Source of the DNA: DAOUMU01 sp034409055
GTDB taxonomy: Bacteria > Chloroflexota > Anaerolineae > 4572-78 > J111
Reading direction: 5' to 3'
NCBI GenBank assembly: GCA_034409055.1
Contig: DAOUMU010000499.1
Span: forward strand, 1 to 18,282
DNA: 18,282 bases
Positions 1 to 7,099 of this stretch are shown in pieces. The position numbers were made by a program, and so were the translations under genes. The notes under the pieces were generated by a model. That model worked only from the letters and a program-made list of their open reading frames with translations. It did not search any database and had not been told where the DNA came from. How positions within the stretch are numbered: the first letter of the stretch is position 1; each line of letters starts with the position of its first letter.

Positions 1-81
1 CAAAAAGCCCAAAAAAGGCCAAAAAGTGCCTGTAGCGGTCTGAAATCCGGCCCAATTATTCAATTTTTAAGCTACTTTTTT

Positions 82-297
82 CTACTCGGTCATTACCGAG
101 CTATTTGACTTTGTCCAAAGTCCAAAGCGATAGGCGATGGAAATAATGAGATCGCGAACCATAATGGGTTCCCAAACCCAGGGACGCTGAAAATTAGGCA
201 AAGCGACTTTGTGTTTATGAATACTTGAGAGGATATCTGCCAAAGGTTCAGGTTTGGCGGTAAAAATACTGCTTTCGCTGGGTAACACGTTGTTCAT
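82..297 (-). pseudogene. DUF262 (GmrSD-type) N-terminal fragment
   Basis: This 71-codon reading frame begins with a well-placed ATG at 297; an AGGAG ribosome-binding site lies 6-7 bases upstream. The stretch ALPNFQRPWVWEP followed by LIISIA is the conserved N-terminal start of DUF262 proteins, a family that includes the GmrS/GmrD modification-dependent endonucleases. Intact members run to several hundred residues; here the similarity stops after about 55 residues and a short unrelated tail leads to a stop at 82. The rest of the protein is not seen further down the minus strand. It is most likely a truncated remnant of a defence gene beside a second remnant (HsdS). The truncation point may mark a deletion or insertion boundary. 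Confidence 0.6.
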
Positions 298-370
298 AGA
301 TATCTCCTTTGATTTGAATGATGGCGTTGTGTTGCCAGAACAAAATGTTTCCCTCCATTTTTTTACATCA

Positions 371-832
371 TCAGTTGTCCAGACGGATCTGACCCGTCAT
401 TAACTCCTCTAGCGCAGTCCGGAATAACTCTTCCAGCAAGGCCGACTCCCGCTCCATCGCGGCGATTTTGGTGTCGCAGATACGGAGGGCGTTGGCGATT
501 TTCTGCTGTTTGGCGGGGTCAGGTAAAATCACAGGCAACCCCTTGAGAATTTTCGTATTGAGATTTGGCATAATCGAGCCGGTGGAGTTTTGCTCAAAAT
601 AATCTTGGACTACCCCGGAACTGATCCACATGGAAAAGAAATAGTTGTTGACTTGCGGATTTTTTAACCGAATCAAAAGGCAACCTATTCCGCATAACCA
701 GTTGGCCTGCTTCTCTGTGATATACGAGTAGCGACTGAAGTCTTCCCGAGGGAAAGTTGTTTGGCTTTTGTGTGTATGTTGTTGGGTTTGTTTTTTGTGG
801 CCAATGTTTAGGTTCCTATCGTTGCCTGTCTT
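371..832 (-). pseudogene. Type I restriction specificity subunit (HsdS), C-terminal fragment
   Basis: The last 101 codons read as the C-terminal half-repeat of a type I specificity subunit: a partial target-recognition domain (LNTKILKGLPVILPDP), the boundary motif QQKIANAL, then a long helix (DTKIAAMERESALLEELF) ending in ALEELMTGQIRL. That is the typical end of HsdS, which selects the DNA site for the HsdM/HsdR complex. The frame stays open upstream to about 832 (including ITEKQANW and GCLLIRLKN, HsdS-like in character) but there is no ATG; a TTG at 676 is the only obvious start codon. Complete HsdS proteins are about 400 residues, so the N-terminal domain is missing. No hsdM or hsdR is present in the window. 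I read it as a relic. Confidence 0.65.
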
Positions 833-1024
833 TCAAGCCATACTATGTTTTGATTATACCACTACGCTCATTTTTTAACTTTCTCAAGGGCTAGCTGACG
901 ACCGAGGAAGCCGTCGGGGGAATGTCTGAAACAGGAAATCAGACCAGGTTCCAAGCTGTATCTGTTCGACCGGTCATTTAATACGGACGTCTTGTCACTT
1001 TATTTACTTCGCACCAACCCAACG

Positions 1025-1041
1025 GTTTACAACTTGTAAAC
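1025..1041. repeat. Small hairpin over the HD gene stop codon
   Basis: GTTTACA, a 3-base spacer and TGTAAAC form a perfect 7-bp palindrome covering the stop codon of the HD-domain gene. There is no T-tract after it on the minus strand, so it is not a canonical terminator. The 190 bases between it and the HsdS relic contain nothing else I can name. Confidence 0.35.
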
Positions 1042-1800
1042 TTCTACGAGGCGCCGTTCGGTTTCTCCCTCGAGGCGGGCTTCAACTTCGACGTAGGGGG
1101 CCAGGGTTGAATTTTTGAGCTTGCGCTTGAGCAGTTCGTCTACCTGGAAAATACCGGCGGAGTTGCTCAGGCGAATGGCCACCCGCACCGGCCGTTCAAC
1201 ACCCGGCTCGATTTTCACCGCCTCGACGGCCAGGGCTGACACGGAATGGATGTTGACCTGGCCAGCCTCGAACGGGATGCGGGAGCGGCCCTGGGTCATA
1301 TCGAGCGCATCGGCCACCTTGAGCACGCCCGCTTCCAGAGTAAGTGTGCGCACGTCCGCCCGATGTGAGATCACGGCGTGGAGCACTTCGGCCACCATAG
1401 TGGTCAGGGCTGGTTCGTCGTAAAGACCGGTCAGTAGTTGGCGGGCCTTGGGATAAGCCAAGATCAGGCTGTAACGCTCATGGTCATCCCGGTGAACGGC
1501 AATGCCCAGGTCGTGCAGGCAGGCGGCCAGCACCACGATAATCTCGGCATCGTCGGTGGTCAACTGGTGGTGGGTAACCACGCTGGGCTCAATACCCGCT
1601 TCAGTCAGCAGGCGCTGGATACGCAGGGCCGCGTTGGCCACGATCCGGATGTGCACCTCGCCGTGATCATTCATGCCGCATCGATCCACGGTGTTGACGT
1701 TGGCACATTTCCAGAGTTGCACCAATTCTGCGTCAGCATTGATTCGTTCGACCAATTGTAGTAATTTGTCGTTGTGCCGAGTTGGCACTTCTAAAACCAT
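1027..1800 (-). CDS. HD-domain phosphohydrolase-like protein
   Basis: A 257-residue soluble protein. The start is set at the ATG at 1800 because GGAGG lies 8 bases upstream; the open frame extends further but without a ribosome site. It carries the metal-binding HD pattern: His50 in DHGEVHIRIV, the doublet His96-Asp97 in AACLHDLGIAVHRD, and a later Asp in KVADALD around 164-167. The tail contains NSAGIFQVDELLK and EVEARLEGETE, shared with a family of HD proteins known from archaea and Chloroflexi whose substrate is not established. HD proteins usually hydrolyse phosphate esters or nucleotides, so that is the general expectation. It is the last gene of a four-gene minus-strand operon, 38 bases after the DUF2085 gene. 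Confidence 0.8.
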   Translation of the reverse strand: MVLEVPTRHNDKLLQLVERINADAELVQLWKCANVNTVDRCGMNDHGEVHIRIVANAALRIQRLLTEAGIEPSVVTHHQLTTDDAEIIVVLAACLHDLGIAVHRDDHERYSLILAYPKARQLLTGLYDEPALTTMVAEVLHAVISHRADVRTLTLEAGVLKVADALDMTQGRSRIPFEAGQVNIHSVSALAVEAVKIEPGVERPVRVAIRLSNSAGIFQVDELLKRKLKNSTLAPYVEVEARLEGETERRLVEVYKL

Positions 1801-1838
1801 TTTTCGGTCCTCCAAAGGGGCTAACGACCGGCCTGACC

Positions 1839-2660
1839 TCAAAACGGCAATCCCGCTGCTTCGGTGAGCATGGCCCGAAACCAATCCATACCGCCGATGA
1901 TCAGAAACGAAGCGGCCAGACCCATTGTGATCGGTAAAGCCACATCGCCCCAGGTACGGGCCATCCCTTCGCGGCGAGTCAGCAACAACATGAACATCGT
2001 ACAGACGATACCCAACATCAGCATGACCCCCGCCGTACTTAAAATAGCCAGGGGATAGAGCAGCAGCGGATGCTGTCCCAAAACGATCAAAATAACAACC
2101 GCCGCCCCAGCCAGAAAGAGGAGTAACTCTTTGAAGTTTTTGATGACCGGCTCATTTTTAACGTAGTTGGCATGCCATAAACCACCGTTGATGATCGGAA
2201 AGACGATGGTACTCATGGCCAAACCATGCAGGGTTCCGGTGGTCAACCGTAACCAGTTTTGTGGTTCATAGAGGTGGGGCGCATTCGGAAAAAATGTAAG
2301 GTAAGAGTTAATACCATCAATACCCATCAGGCCGATAAAACCAACCAGGGTTAGCAGTACAAACGTCGGCGGTAATTCAACAGACCGGCGCCGCCCTAAC
2401 AAGGTCATCCCGACGAAACCCATCAGTGCTCCCAGATAAATGCCGGTACACCGGGCACATAAAGGTAGAGGTGTCCCATTAACGTGAAAGGTTCTGGCCG
2501 GAATTTGGTGACAGATGGCATAACCAATGGCATGCGTTTTATCCAGAATGGTGACAGGCGGAGAAAGGAAAAAAACGGCCAGAATCAAGATCGAGACGGT
2601 TAGCATCAACAAGTAGTATTTATTAAAACGTGGGGAGGGGGTGGTCTGTAAATCTGTCAT
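1839..2660 (-). CDS. DUF2085 multi-pass membrane protein
   Basis: A 273-residue integral membrane protein. A first membrane helix (residues about 17-33) is followed by the hallmark of DUF2085: CHQIPARTF near residue 50 and PLCARCTGIYLG near 66-77. The Cys-His-Gln and CxxC residues suggest a metal or redox site; the family function is unknown. At least five further hydrophobic segments follow. Starts at ATG 2660 or GTG 2666 are both possible; I prefer ATG because GAGAG lies 9 bases upstream. It is the third gene of the operon, 19 bases after the SDR gene and 38 before the HD gene, so co-transcription is likely. Confidence 0.75.
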   Translation of the reverse strand: MTDLQTTPSPRFNKYYLLMLTVSILILAVFFLSPPVTILDKTHAIGYAICHQIPARTFHVNGTPLPLCARCTGIYLGALMGFVGMTLLGRRRSVELPPTFVLLTLVGFIGLMGIDGINSYLTFFPNAPHLYEPQNWLRLTTGTLHGLAMSTIVFPIINGGLWHANYVKNEPVIKNFKELLLFLAGAAVVILIVLGQHPLLLYPLAILSTAGVMLMLGIVCTMFMLLLTRREGMARTWGDVALPITMGLAASFLIIGGMDWFRAMLTEAAGLPF

Positions 2661-2679
2661 TCGCACTCGCTCTCATCAT

Positions 2680-3438
2680 CTATGACCGCAAATAGCTGGC
2701 TCCGTTTACGTCCACAATGCCTCCGGTGACAAACTCGGCCCCTTTGGAGGCCAGACAGAAAATCACGTAGGCCACTTCTTCGGGGCGAGCCACGCGCTTG
2801 AGTGGACTTTGCCGGCGAATGGCCTCACCAGCGGGGCCGTTAAGTATATCCCGGGTCATGTCGGTTTCAACCCAACCTGGCGCCACCGCAGTGACAAAAA
2901 TATTGTAGGGAGCCAGGTGTTGGGCCAGGGATTGACTGAAGGCATTGAGGCCGGCTTTGCTAGCGCCATAGGCCGTCGCCGTCGGTTCACCCCGAAACGC
3001 ACCGCGCGAGGTGACGTTGACGATGCGGCCTGTTCGACGCTCGATCATATGCCGGGCCACACAGTAGGCCACATTGGCCGCCCCCATTAAATTGACGTTA
3101 ATTGTCCGCTGCCAGACTGTTTGCCAATCCTGATAGCTGGTGCTATCCAGAGGATGTTCTTCGTAAATGCCGGCATTGTTAACCAGAATGTCAATTCGGC
3201 CCAAGTGGGTAATTGTCTCGGTGACCATCTGGGCCACAGCCACCGGATCGGCCACATTGGCTTGCACCAAGATGTGCCCGGAACCCGCTAACGAGGCTCG
3301 GACCCGTTCGGCGGCCTCTGGTTGCTGGTTGAAATGAATCGCTACCCGGGCCCCGGCCTCGGCAAAGGCGATGGCCGTTGCCTGGCCAATCCCCCGCGAA
3401 GCGCCGGTAATCAATACGTTTTTTCCGTGAAAATCCAT
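2680..3438 (-). CDS. SDR-family oxidoreductase (FabG-like 3-oxoacyl-ACP reductase)
   Basis: A 252-residue short-chain dehydrogenase/reductase. The Rossmann nucleotide motif TGASRGIG is at 11-18, NNAG at 87-90, the catalytic Ser144, Tyr157 and Lys161 (YGASK) are all present, and PGWVETDM near 187-194 is typical of the FabG-like classical group. The family reduces a ketone with NAD(P)H; FabG reduces 3-oxoacyl-ACP in fatty acid synthesis, but many paralogues act on other substrates and no fab genes are adjacent, so the substrate is uncertain. Its ATG overlaps the stop codon of the upstream ACT gene (TAATG), which suggests translational coupling. Confidence 0.88.
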   Translation of the reverse strand: MDFHGKNVLITGASRGIGQATAIAFAEAGARVAIHFNQQPEAAERVRASLAGSGHILVQANVADPVAVAQMVTETITHLGRIDILVNNAGIYEEHPLDSTSYQDWQTVWQRTINVNLMGAANVAYCVARHMIERRTGRIVNVTSRGAFRGEPTATAYGASKAGLNAFSQSLAQHLAPYNIFVTAVAPGWVETDMTRDILNGPAGEAIRRQSPLKRVARPEEVAYVIFCLASKGAEFVTGGIVDVNGASYLRS

Positions 3439-3974
3439 TAGCTCACCGGTAATTTCACTTCGATGTCAACCCCCAGGTCATCCCCCACTTCAGTCAGCTT
3501 CTGCCGCAACTGGTTGAGCGTGACTTCCGGGGGGACCTGCACCACAGCGTACATGGAAAAGATGGGCGTACCGGTATTAGGGGCCTTGGTAATATGGGTA
3601 TCCATTGTTTCCACCTGGATACGCTCTGAAGCCAGATAACGGGCCACGCTGTACACGATTCCCTCGTGGTCAGCCCCGGTTACCGAAATTTCATAGGGAA
3701 TAAATCCATAGAATCTTTCTAACCGGGACAAATCGGTTTGCCGGCTAATAATTGTTAAGTTGTGCTCTTTTAAACCATCAAGCGCCGTTAATAGTTCCGC
3801 CCGTTTTTCACCCGACAGAGAGAGTAACATAATCACGGCAAATTCTCCACCCAGGCGAGCCATACGGCTCTCTTCAATATTGGCATGATGGCTGACCATC
3901 ACTTGGGTAATTTTTTCAACCAGTCCCCGCCTATCGGGCCCAACGGTGGTGACCACCAGGTATTCCTTTGCCAT
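3438..3974 (-). CDS. Two-ACT-domain regulatory protein (GcvR-like)
   Basis: A 178-residue protein made of two ACT domains: one from about residue 3 to 80 (LVVTTVGPDRRGLVEKIT) and one from about 94 to 175 (YEISVTGADHEGIVYSVA). ACT domains bind small ligands, usually amino acids. This tandem layout is that of GcvR, which controls the glycine cleavage system in E. coli by binding GcvA; neither GcvA nor gcv genes are nearby, so only a ligand-sensing role can be claimed. The ATG at 3974 has AGGAG 7 bases upstream. It is the first gene of the operon, with a likely promoter at 4026-4055 and a one-base overlap with the SDR gene. Confidence 0.8.
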   Translation of the reverse strand: MAKEYLVVTTVGPDRRGLVEKITQVMVSHHANIEESRMARLGGEFAVIMLLSLSGEKRAELLTALDGLKEHNLTIISRQTDLSRLERFYGFIPYEISVTGADHEGIVYSVARYLASERIQVETMDTHITKAPNTGTPIFSMYAVVQVPPEVTLNQLRQKLTEVGDDLGVDIEVKLPVS

Positions 3975-4025
3975 CAAATTTCTCCTTCATTATAATAACC
4001 GCAAACTTCGGTCGTCGTTTTGATT

Positions 4026-4055
4026 ATTGTAACACAGGCCAACACCTTATTACAA
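4026..4055 (-). promoter_or_regulatory. Promoter of the ACT-SDR-DUF2085-HD operon
   Basis: On the minus strand TTGTAA (4055-4050), an 18-base spacer and TACAAT (4031-4026) preceded by TG form a sigma-70-type promoter with an extended -10. Transcription would start about 45 bases before the ATG at 3974. Identified by eye. Confidence 0.5.
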
Positions 4056-4115
4056 AACAGGTCTGGAGTTATTTATGGGGGTAATTAGCTTGAGAAAAGG
4101 GGGACAAATTTCTTC

Positions 4116-4144
4116 TTGCAGCCTTGGTTTAAGAATGCTATACT
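4116..4144 (+). promoter_or_regulatory. Promoter upstream of the GNAT-GNAT-M20 genes
   Basis: TTGCAG (4116-4121), a 17-base spacer and TATACT (4139-4144), with TG one base before the -10, make a strong extended -10 promoter. Transcription would begin near 4151, giving an untranslated leader of about 165 bases that contains the degenerate palindromes at 4173-4222. The gene-free stretch 3975-4315 otherwise holds only the divergent promoter at 4026-4055. Confidence 0.55.
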
Positions 4145-4172
4145 GTTGTTTAGAGTTAATCAAATTATGGAG

Positions 4173-4222
4173 GGTAAGTTACTCTCACTTGCCCGTAGCG
4201 CTGTAGACAAGTTAGCAGCTTG
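4173..4222. repeat. Degenerate REP-like palindromes in the leader
   Basis: Two short stem-loops, GGTAAGT/ACTTGCC (4173-4193) and CAAGTT-agc-AGCTTG (4208-4222), resemble decayed copies of the perfect palindrome at 6983-7003, which has the same CAAGTT-AGC-AACTTG core. They lie in the predicted leader of the first GNAT gene. Confidence 0.4.
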
Positions 4223-4315
4223 CGTAGTGCAGAAAAAGAACCTTCCTACTTATATCCAGTTAAACAGGTCGATCAATATCCAGGTCATATCCAAACTAAA
4301 GCGTAGGGGTCAGGG

Positions 4316-5203
4316 ATGGACATAAAAATCCGCCCCATTAATACATTAACCGATTTACGAAAATGTCATGAAATCCAGCGCATCACCTGGGGCTTTACCG
4401 ATTTAATGGTATTTCCTTACACCCAGCTTATCTCGTCGGCGCATAATGGTGGGGTGCTTTTAGGGTCTTACGATGGTCCTGATCTGGTCGGGTTTGTTTA
4501 CGGCTATTTGGGAATGTCCGGGACAAAACTGTATCTCTTCTCCCAGCGGATGGGGGTTTTGCCTCAATATCAAAGCAGGGGCATTGGCATGAAATTAAAG
4601 TTGGCCCAGCGAGACCAAATGCTTCGGCAAGGCATTGACTTGATTGTATGGACCTATGATCCCTTGTTGGGTAAAAATGCTACGCTCAACATTGAAAAGC
4701 TGGGCGGGATCGTCCGTCACTACGCTCGTGACATTTATGGTGCCGTCAATAATCCCTTGCAAGTGGGCTTATCAACCGATCGCTTTTTACTGGAGTGGGA
4801 ATTGATGAGCACCCGGGTGCGAGAGCGTATTCGCAGTACAAAATCACGCCCTCGGGCCGAGGATTGGTTGAAGGAGAATAAATATCGTTTTGTCAATTAC
4901 GCTGCCTGGGAAGGTAATTTGCCCCGGCCGGTCGCCTCAGACCTGGAAATGGACGACGATGTACTGTTGGTACAAATCCCACCCGACCTGAATGCAATTA
5001 AAAAAGTTGATTTGAACATCGCCCGTGGTTGGCGCGAGTCCACGCGCGACATCTTTGAAACCTATTTCCGGCGTGGTTATGTATTGATCGGCTTTGCCCG
5101 TAGTACAAGCCCGCAAATGCCCAGTATTTATAAAATGGAGCGAATTATTTTACCCACGACTTCAGACTTTTCCTCTTGGGTAACCGGCGTTCGCCCCGAA
5201 TAA
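4316..5203 (+). CDS. GNAT-family acyltransferase, COG3375-like
   Basis: A 295-residue protein with a GNAT fold in its first 165 residues. The acyl-CoA pyrophosphate-binding loop QSRGIG is at 86-91. The segment WTYDPLLGKNATLNIEKLGG near 112-131 and GLSTDRFLLEWEL near 151-163 are characteristic of the COG3375 group. Some members of that group are encoded with an enolase-superfamily N-acylamino-acid racemase and an M20 hydrolase, where the GNAT enzyme is thought to be the succinyl-CoA:D-amino-acid N-succinyltransferase. Here an M20 gene follows but no racemase is present, so this activity is inference. The C-terminal 130 residues are less conserved. The ATG is preceded by AGGGG about 6 bases upstream. 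Confidence 0.75.
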   Translation: MDIKIRPINTLTDLRKCHEIQRITWGFTDLMVFPYTQLISSAHNGGVLLGSYDGPDLVGFVYGYLGMSGTKLYLFSQRMGVLPQYQSRGIGMKLKLAQRDQMLRQGIDLIVWTYDPLLGKNATLNIEKLGGIVRHYARDIYGAVNNPLQVGLSTDRFLLEWELMSTRVRERIRSTKSRPRAEDWLKENKYRFVNYAAWEGNLPRPVASDLEMDDDVLLVQIPPDLNAIKKVDLNIARGWRESTRDIFETYFRRGYVLIGFARSTSPQMPSIYKMERIILPTTSDFSSWVTGVRPE

Positions 5204-5238
5204 AAGTCATCTTTGGACCTTTTTGTAGGTCTTCTAAA

Positions 5239-5266
5239 ATTCTCTAAATAATAATATTTAGAGAAT
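5239..5266. promoter_or_regulatory. AT-rich perfect palindrome before the second GNAT gene
   Basis: ATTCTCTAAAT and its exact reverse complement are separated by 6 bases, ending 22 bases before the ATG at 5289. It could be an operator for a dimeric regulator or an mRNA hairpin next to the AGGAG ribosome site. There is no T-run that would make it a terminator. Confidence 0.4.
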
Positions 5267-5288
5267 AATCAGCAGGAGTTTTGTTGCT

Positions 5289-5852
5289 ATGGAAAAAGAT
5301 TTTGTTAGTGAAACATTTGTTGTGCCAAAACAGCATGTGGTCAGGTTTGCTACCCATGCTGATCTACCCCAGATTGCCCACATTGCTCGTATTACCTGGG
5401 ATACCACGTACAACAAAACCATCGCTGATGAGAATCGACACGAGTTTTTAGAGCGAGCCTACAAACCTAAAAATCTTGCCCCGGCTATTGATGCTCCGGG
5501 ACAGTGGTTTTATGTAGCCGAGATAGACAAAGAACTGGTCGGTTTTGGTCATTTTTTGCAGCGATACCACCCCACCTGTCCCCGGGCCGAATTGGTGCGT
5601 TTTTACGTTTTGCCCGACTACCAAAACATGGGCATTGGTACCTCCATCCTTAAAACCGGTTTTGCCGCCCTGGCCGAGGCCGGCATAGAGCAGTGCTTTG
5701 TTTCGGTTCAGGCCAGCAATACCCTGGCTCGAAAGTTTTATGAACGGCATGGGTTTACCTATCATCGTAATCACGGTCAATTTTTGGGGACGCAAATTGT
5801 AACTTTGGTAGAATATGTCCGTCCGATAGGGAAGGTGGAAGCAAGCCAATGA
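5289..5852 (+). CDS. GNAT-family N-acetyltransferase
   Basis: A 187-residue single-domain GNAT acetyltransferase. Motif A is complete: RFYVLPDYQNMGIGTSIL, with the acetyl-CoA loop QNMGIG at 112-117; motif B follows as NTLARKFYERHGF near 144-156. The family moves an acetyl group from acetyl-CoA to an amine; the acceptor cannot be read from the sequence. The ATG has AGGAG 10 bases upstream. The last four bases overlap the start of the M20 peptidase gene (ATGA), which points to translational coupling and to a joint role in acyl-amine metabolism. The palindrome at 5239-5266 lies just upstream. Confidence 0.82.
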   Translation: MEKDFVSETFVVPKQHVVRFATHADLPQIAHIARITWDTTYNKTIADENRHEFLERAYKPKNLAPAIDAPGQWFYVAEIDKELVGFGHFLQRYHPTCPRAELVRFYVLPDYQNMGIGTSILKTGFAALAEAGIEQCFVSVQASNTLARKFYERHGFTYHRNHGQFLGTQIVTLVEYVRPIGKVEASQ

Positions 5853-6976
5853 GTCAAATCCTGTCCTATCTTAAAAGCCAACAGACCACAATGATCCATA
5901 TGTTGGAACAATGGGTCAACCAGGATTCTCCAACGACTAACAAACCGGCCGTGGACGTGATGGGACAAATGGTGGTCAATGCCTTTGTCGAAGCGGGAGG
6001 CACCCTGGCTGCCATCCACCCCCAATCAGAAATGGGTGACCATTACACCATGACCTATGGCCAGGGCGACCGTCAAATTTTGGTGTTGTGCCATTTTGAT
6101 ACGGTCTGGCCTATGGGCGAAGCTCAAAAGCGTCCCTTTACCATTGAAAACGGTTACGGCAAAGGACCCGGTATTCATGATATGAAAGGCGGGACCTTGA
6201 TGGGCCTCTTTGCTCTCAAGGCCATTCACTACCTCCAATTGAAACCAGGCCACAAATTAGTTTATCTGTTGACCAGTGATGAAGAAGTCAGTAGCCCAAC
6301 CTCACGGGAATTGATCGAAGCAGAAGGTAAAAAGAGTAGCTATTGCCTGGTTCTGGAAGGGTCCCGGGGAGGACCGCTGACAACCTGGCGCAAGGGGATC
6401 GGTCGCTTCCAGATGGAAATTACCGGCGTGCCTGCCCACGCCGGCATGGAGCCACAAAAAGGAGTCAGCGCCATTGCAGAACTGGCTCACCAGATTCAGG
6501 CTCTGCATGCCATGACGGACTTTGAACGGGGCGTAACCGTTAACGTGGGGGTGGCTTCTGGCGGGGAGCGACCTAACGTTATCGCTCATCAGGCCTACGC
6601 CGGTATTGATTTGCGCGTGATGACCCGGGCCGATGGCGAAGCGTTTAGCCAGAAGATTCTGGGCTTGCAGCCACAACTACCCGGTTGTCAGGTACGTGTT
6701 TCTGGCCAGATGACCCGTTGGCCTTTTGCGGAAACGCCGGCCGGCTTGGCCCTGTTTAAAAAAGCGCAGACTATTGCCAGAGAATTGGGTTTTGAGGTGG
6801 ATAAAATCGGTTCCGGTGCTGGCAGTGACGGTAATCTGGTGGCAGCCTTGGGGGTGCCCACTCTGGATGGATTGGGCTCTTTGGGCGGTGGGGCCCATGC
6901 TTTAACCGAGTATACCGTTTTGGATGCCTTACCCCTGCGAGCAGCCTTGCTGGCCGAGTTGATGGTCCAACTGTAG
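5849..6976 (+). CDS. M20-family metallopeptidase (glutamate carboxypeptidase-like)
   Basis: A 375-residue M20 hydrolase of the carboxypeptidase G2 type. All dinuclear zinc positions can be placed: His82 in CHFDTVWP, Asp111 in GIHDMKGG, the catalytic Glu145 and bridging Glu146 in TSDEEVSS, Glu170 in VLEGSRGG, and His350 in GGGAHALTE. The lid (dimerisation) domain lies at about 185-285. The family cleaves C-terminal Glu or N-acyl amino acids. Its coupling to two GNAT genes suggests it may remove an acyl group that one of them adds. No signal peptide is seen, so it should act in the cytoplasm. The TAG stop at 6974 falls within the left arm of a palindromic repeat. Confidence 0.85.
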   Translation: MSQILSYLKSQQTTMIHMLEQWVNQDSPTTNKPAVDVMGQMVVNAFVEAGGTLAAIHPQSEMGDHYTMTYGQGDRQILVLCHFDTVWPMGEAQKRPFTIENGYGKGPGIHDMKGGTLMGLFALKAIHYLQLKPGHKLVYLLTSDEEVSSPTSRELIEAEGKKSSYCLVLEGSRGGPLTTWRKGIGRFQMEITGVPAHAGMEPQKGVSAIAELAHQIQALHAMTDFERGVTVNVGVASGGERPNVIAHQAYAGIDLRVMTRADGEAFSQKILGLQPQLPGCQVRVSGQMTRWPFAETPAGLALFKKAQTIARELGFEVDKIGSGAGSDGNLVAALGVPTLDGLGSLGGGAHALTEYTVLDALPLRAALLAELMVQL

Positions 6977-7006
6977 GCCCAGGGGCAAGTTAGCAACTTG
7001 CCCTAC
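6973..7006. repeat. REP-like palindrome at the 3' end of the M20 gene
   Basis: GGGCAAGTT (6983-6991), AGC and AACTTGCCC (6995-7003) form a perfect 9-bp stem, framed by GTAGG (6973-6977) and CCTAC (7002-7006). The M20 stop codon lies in the GTAGG arm. There is no following T-tract, so it is a dispersed palindrome rather than a standard terminator, though it may stabilise the mRNA end. Confidence 0.6.
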
Positions 7007-7031
7007 AATCGGGCTGAAACGTACCCATTTC

Positions 7032-7099
7032 GTAACTACCTAAACCTTGGGGATTCTTCACTCGCTGCGCTCGTTCAGAATGACATGGTAGGTAGTTAC
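7032..7099. mobile_element. 68-bp MITE with 8-bp target duplication
   Basis: The ends GTAACTACCTA (7032-7042) and TAGGTAGTTAC (7089-7099) are exact inverted repeats. The element is flanked by a perfect 8-bp direct repeat, CCCATTTC (7024-7031 and 7100-7107), the footprint of transposition. The interior (GGGGATTCTTCAC, then GTTCAGAATGACATGG) matches the right part of the longer copy at 15354-15487. GTAA ends and 8-bp duplications are typical of IS66-family elements, so a transposase of that type may have moved it (inference). Its right end supplies the rnhB stop codon. Confidence 0.8.

Noticed and set aside
4116..4325. Open frame of 69 codons before the first GNAT gene
   Set aside because: It begins inside the promoter, runs through degenerate palindromes and has no protein-like pattern; it is better explained as leader.
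6983..7003. Terminator after the M20 peptidase gene
   Set aside because: Perfect stem but no T-tract on either strand; repeat-type palindrome is the better call.
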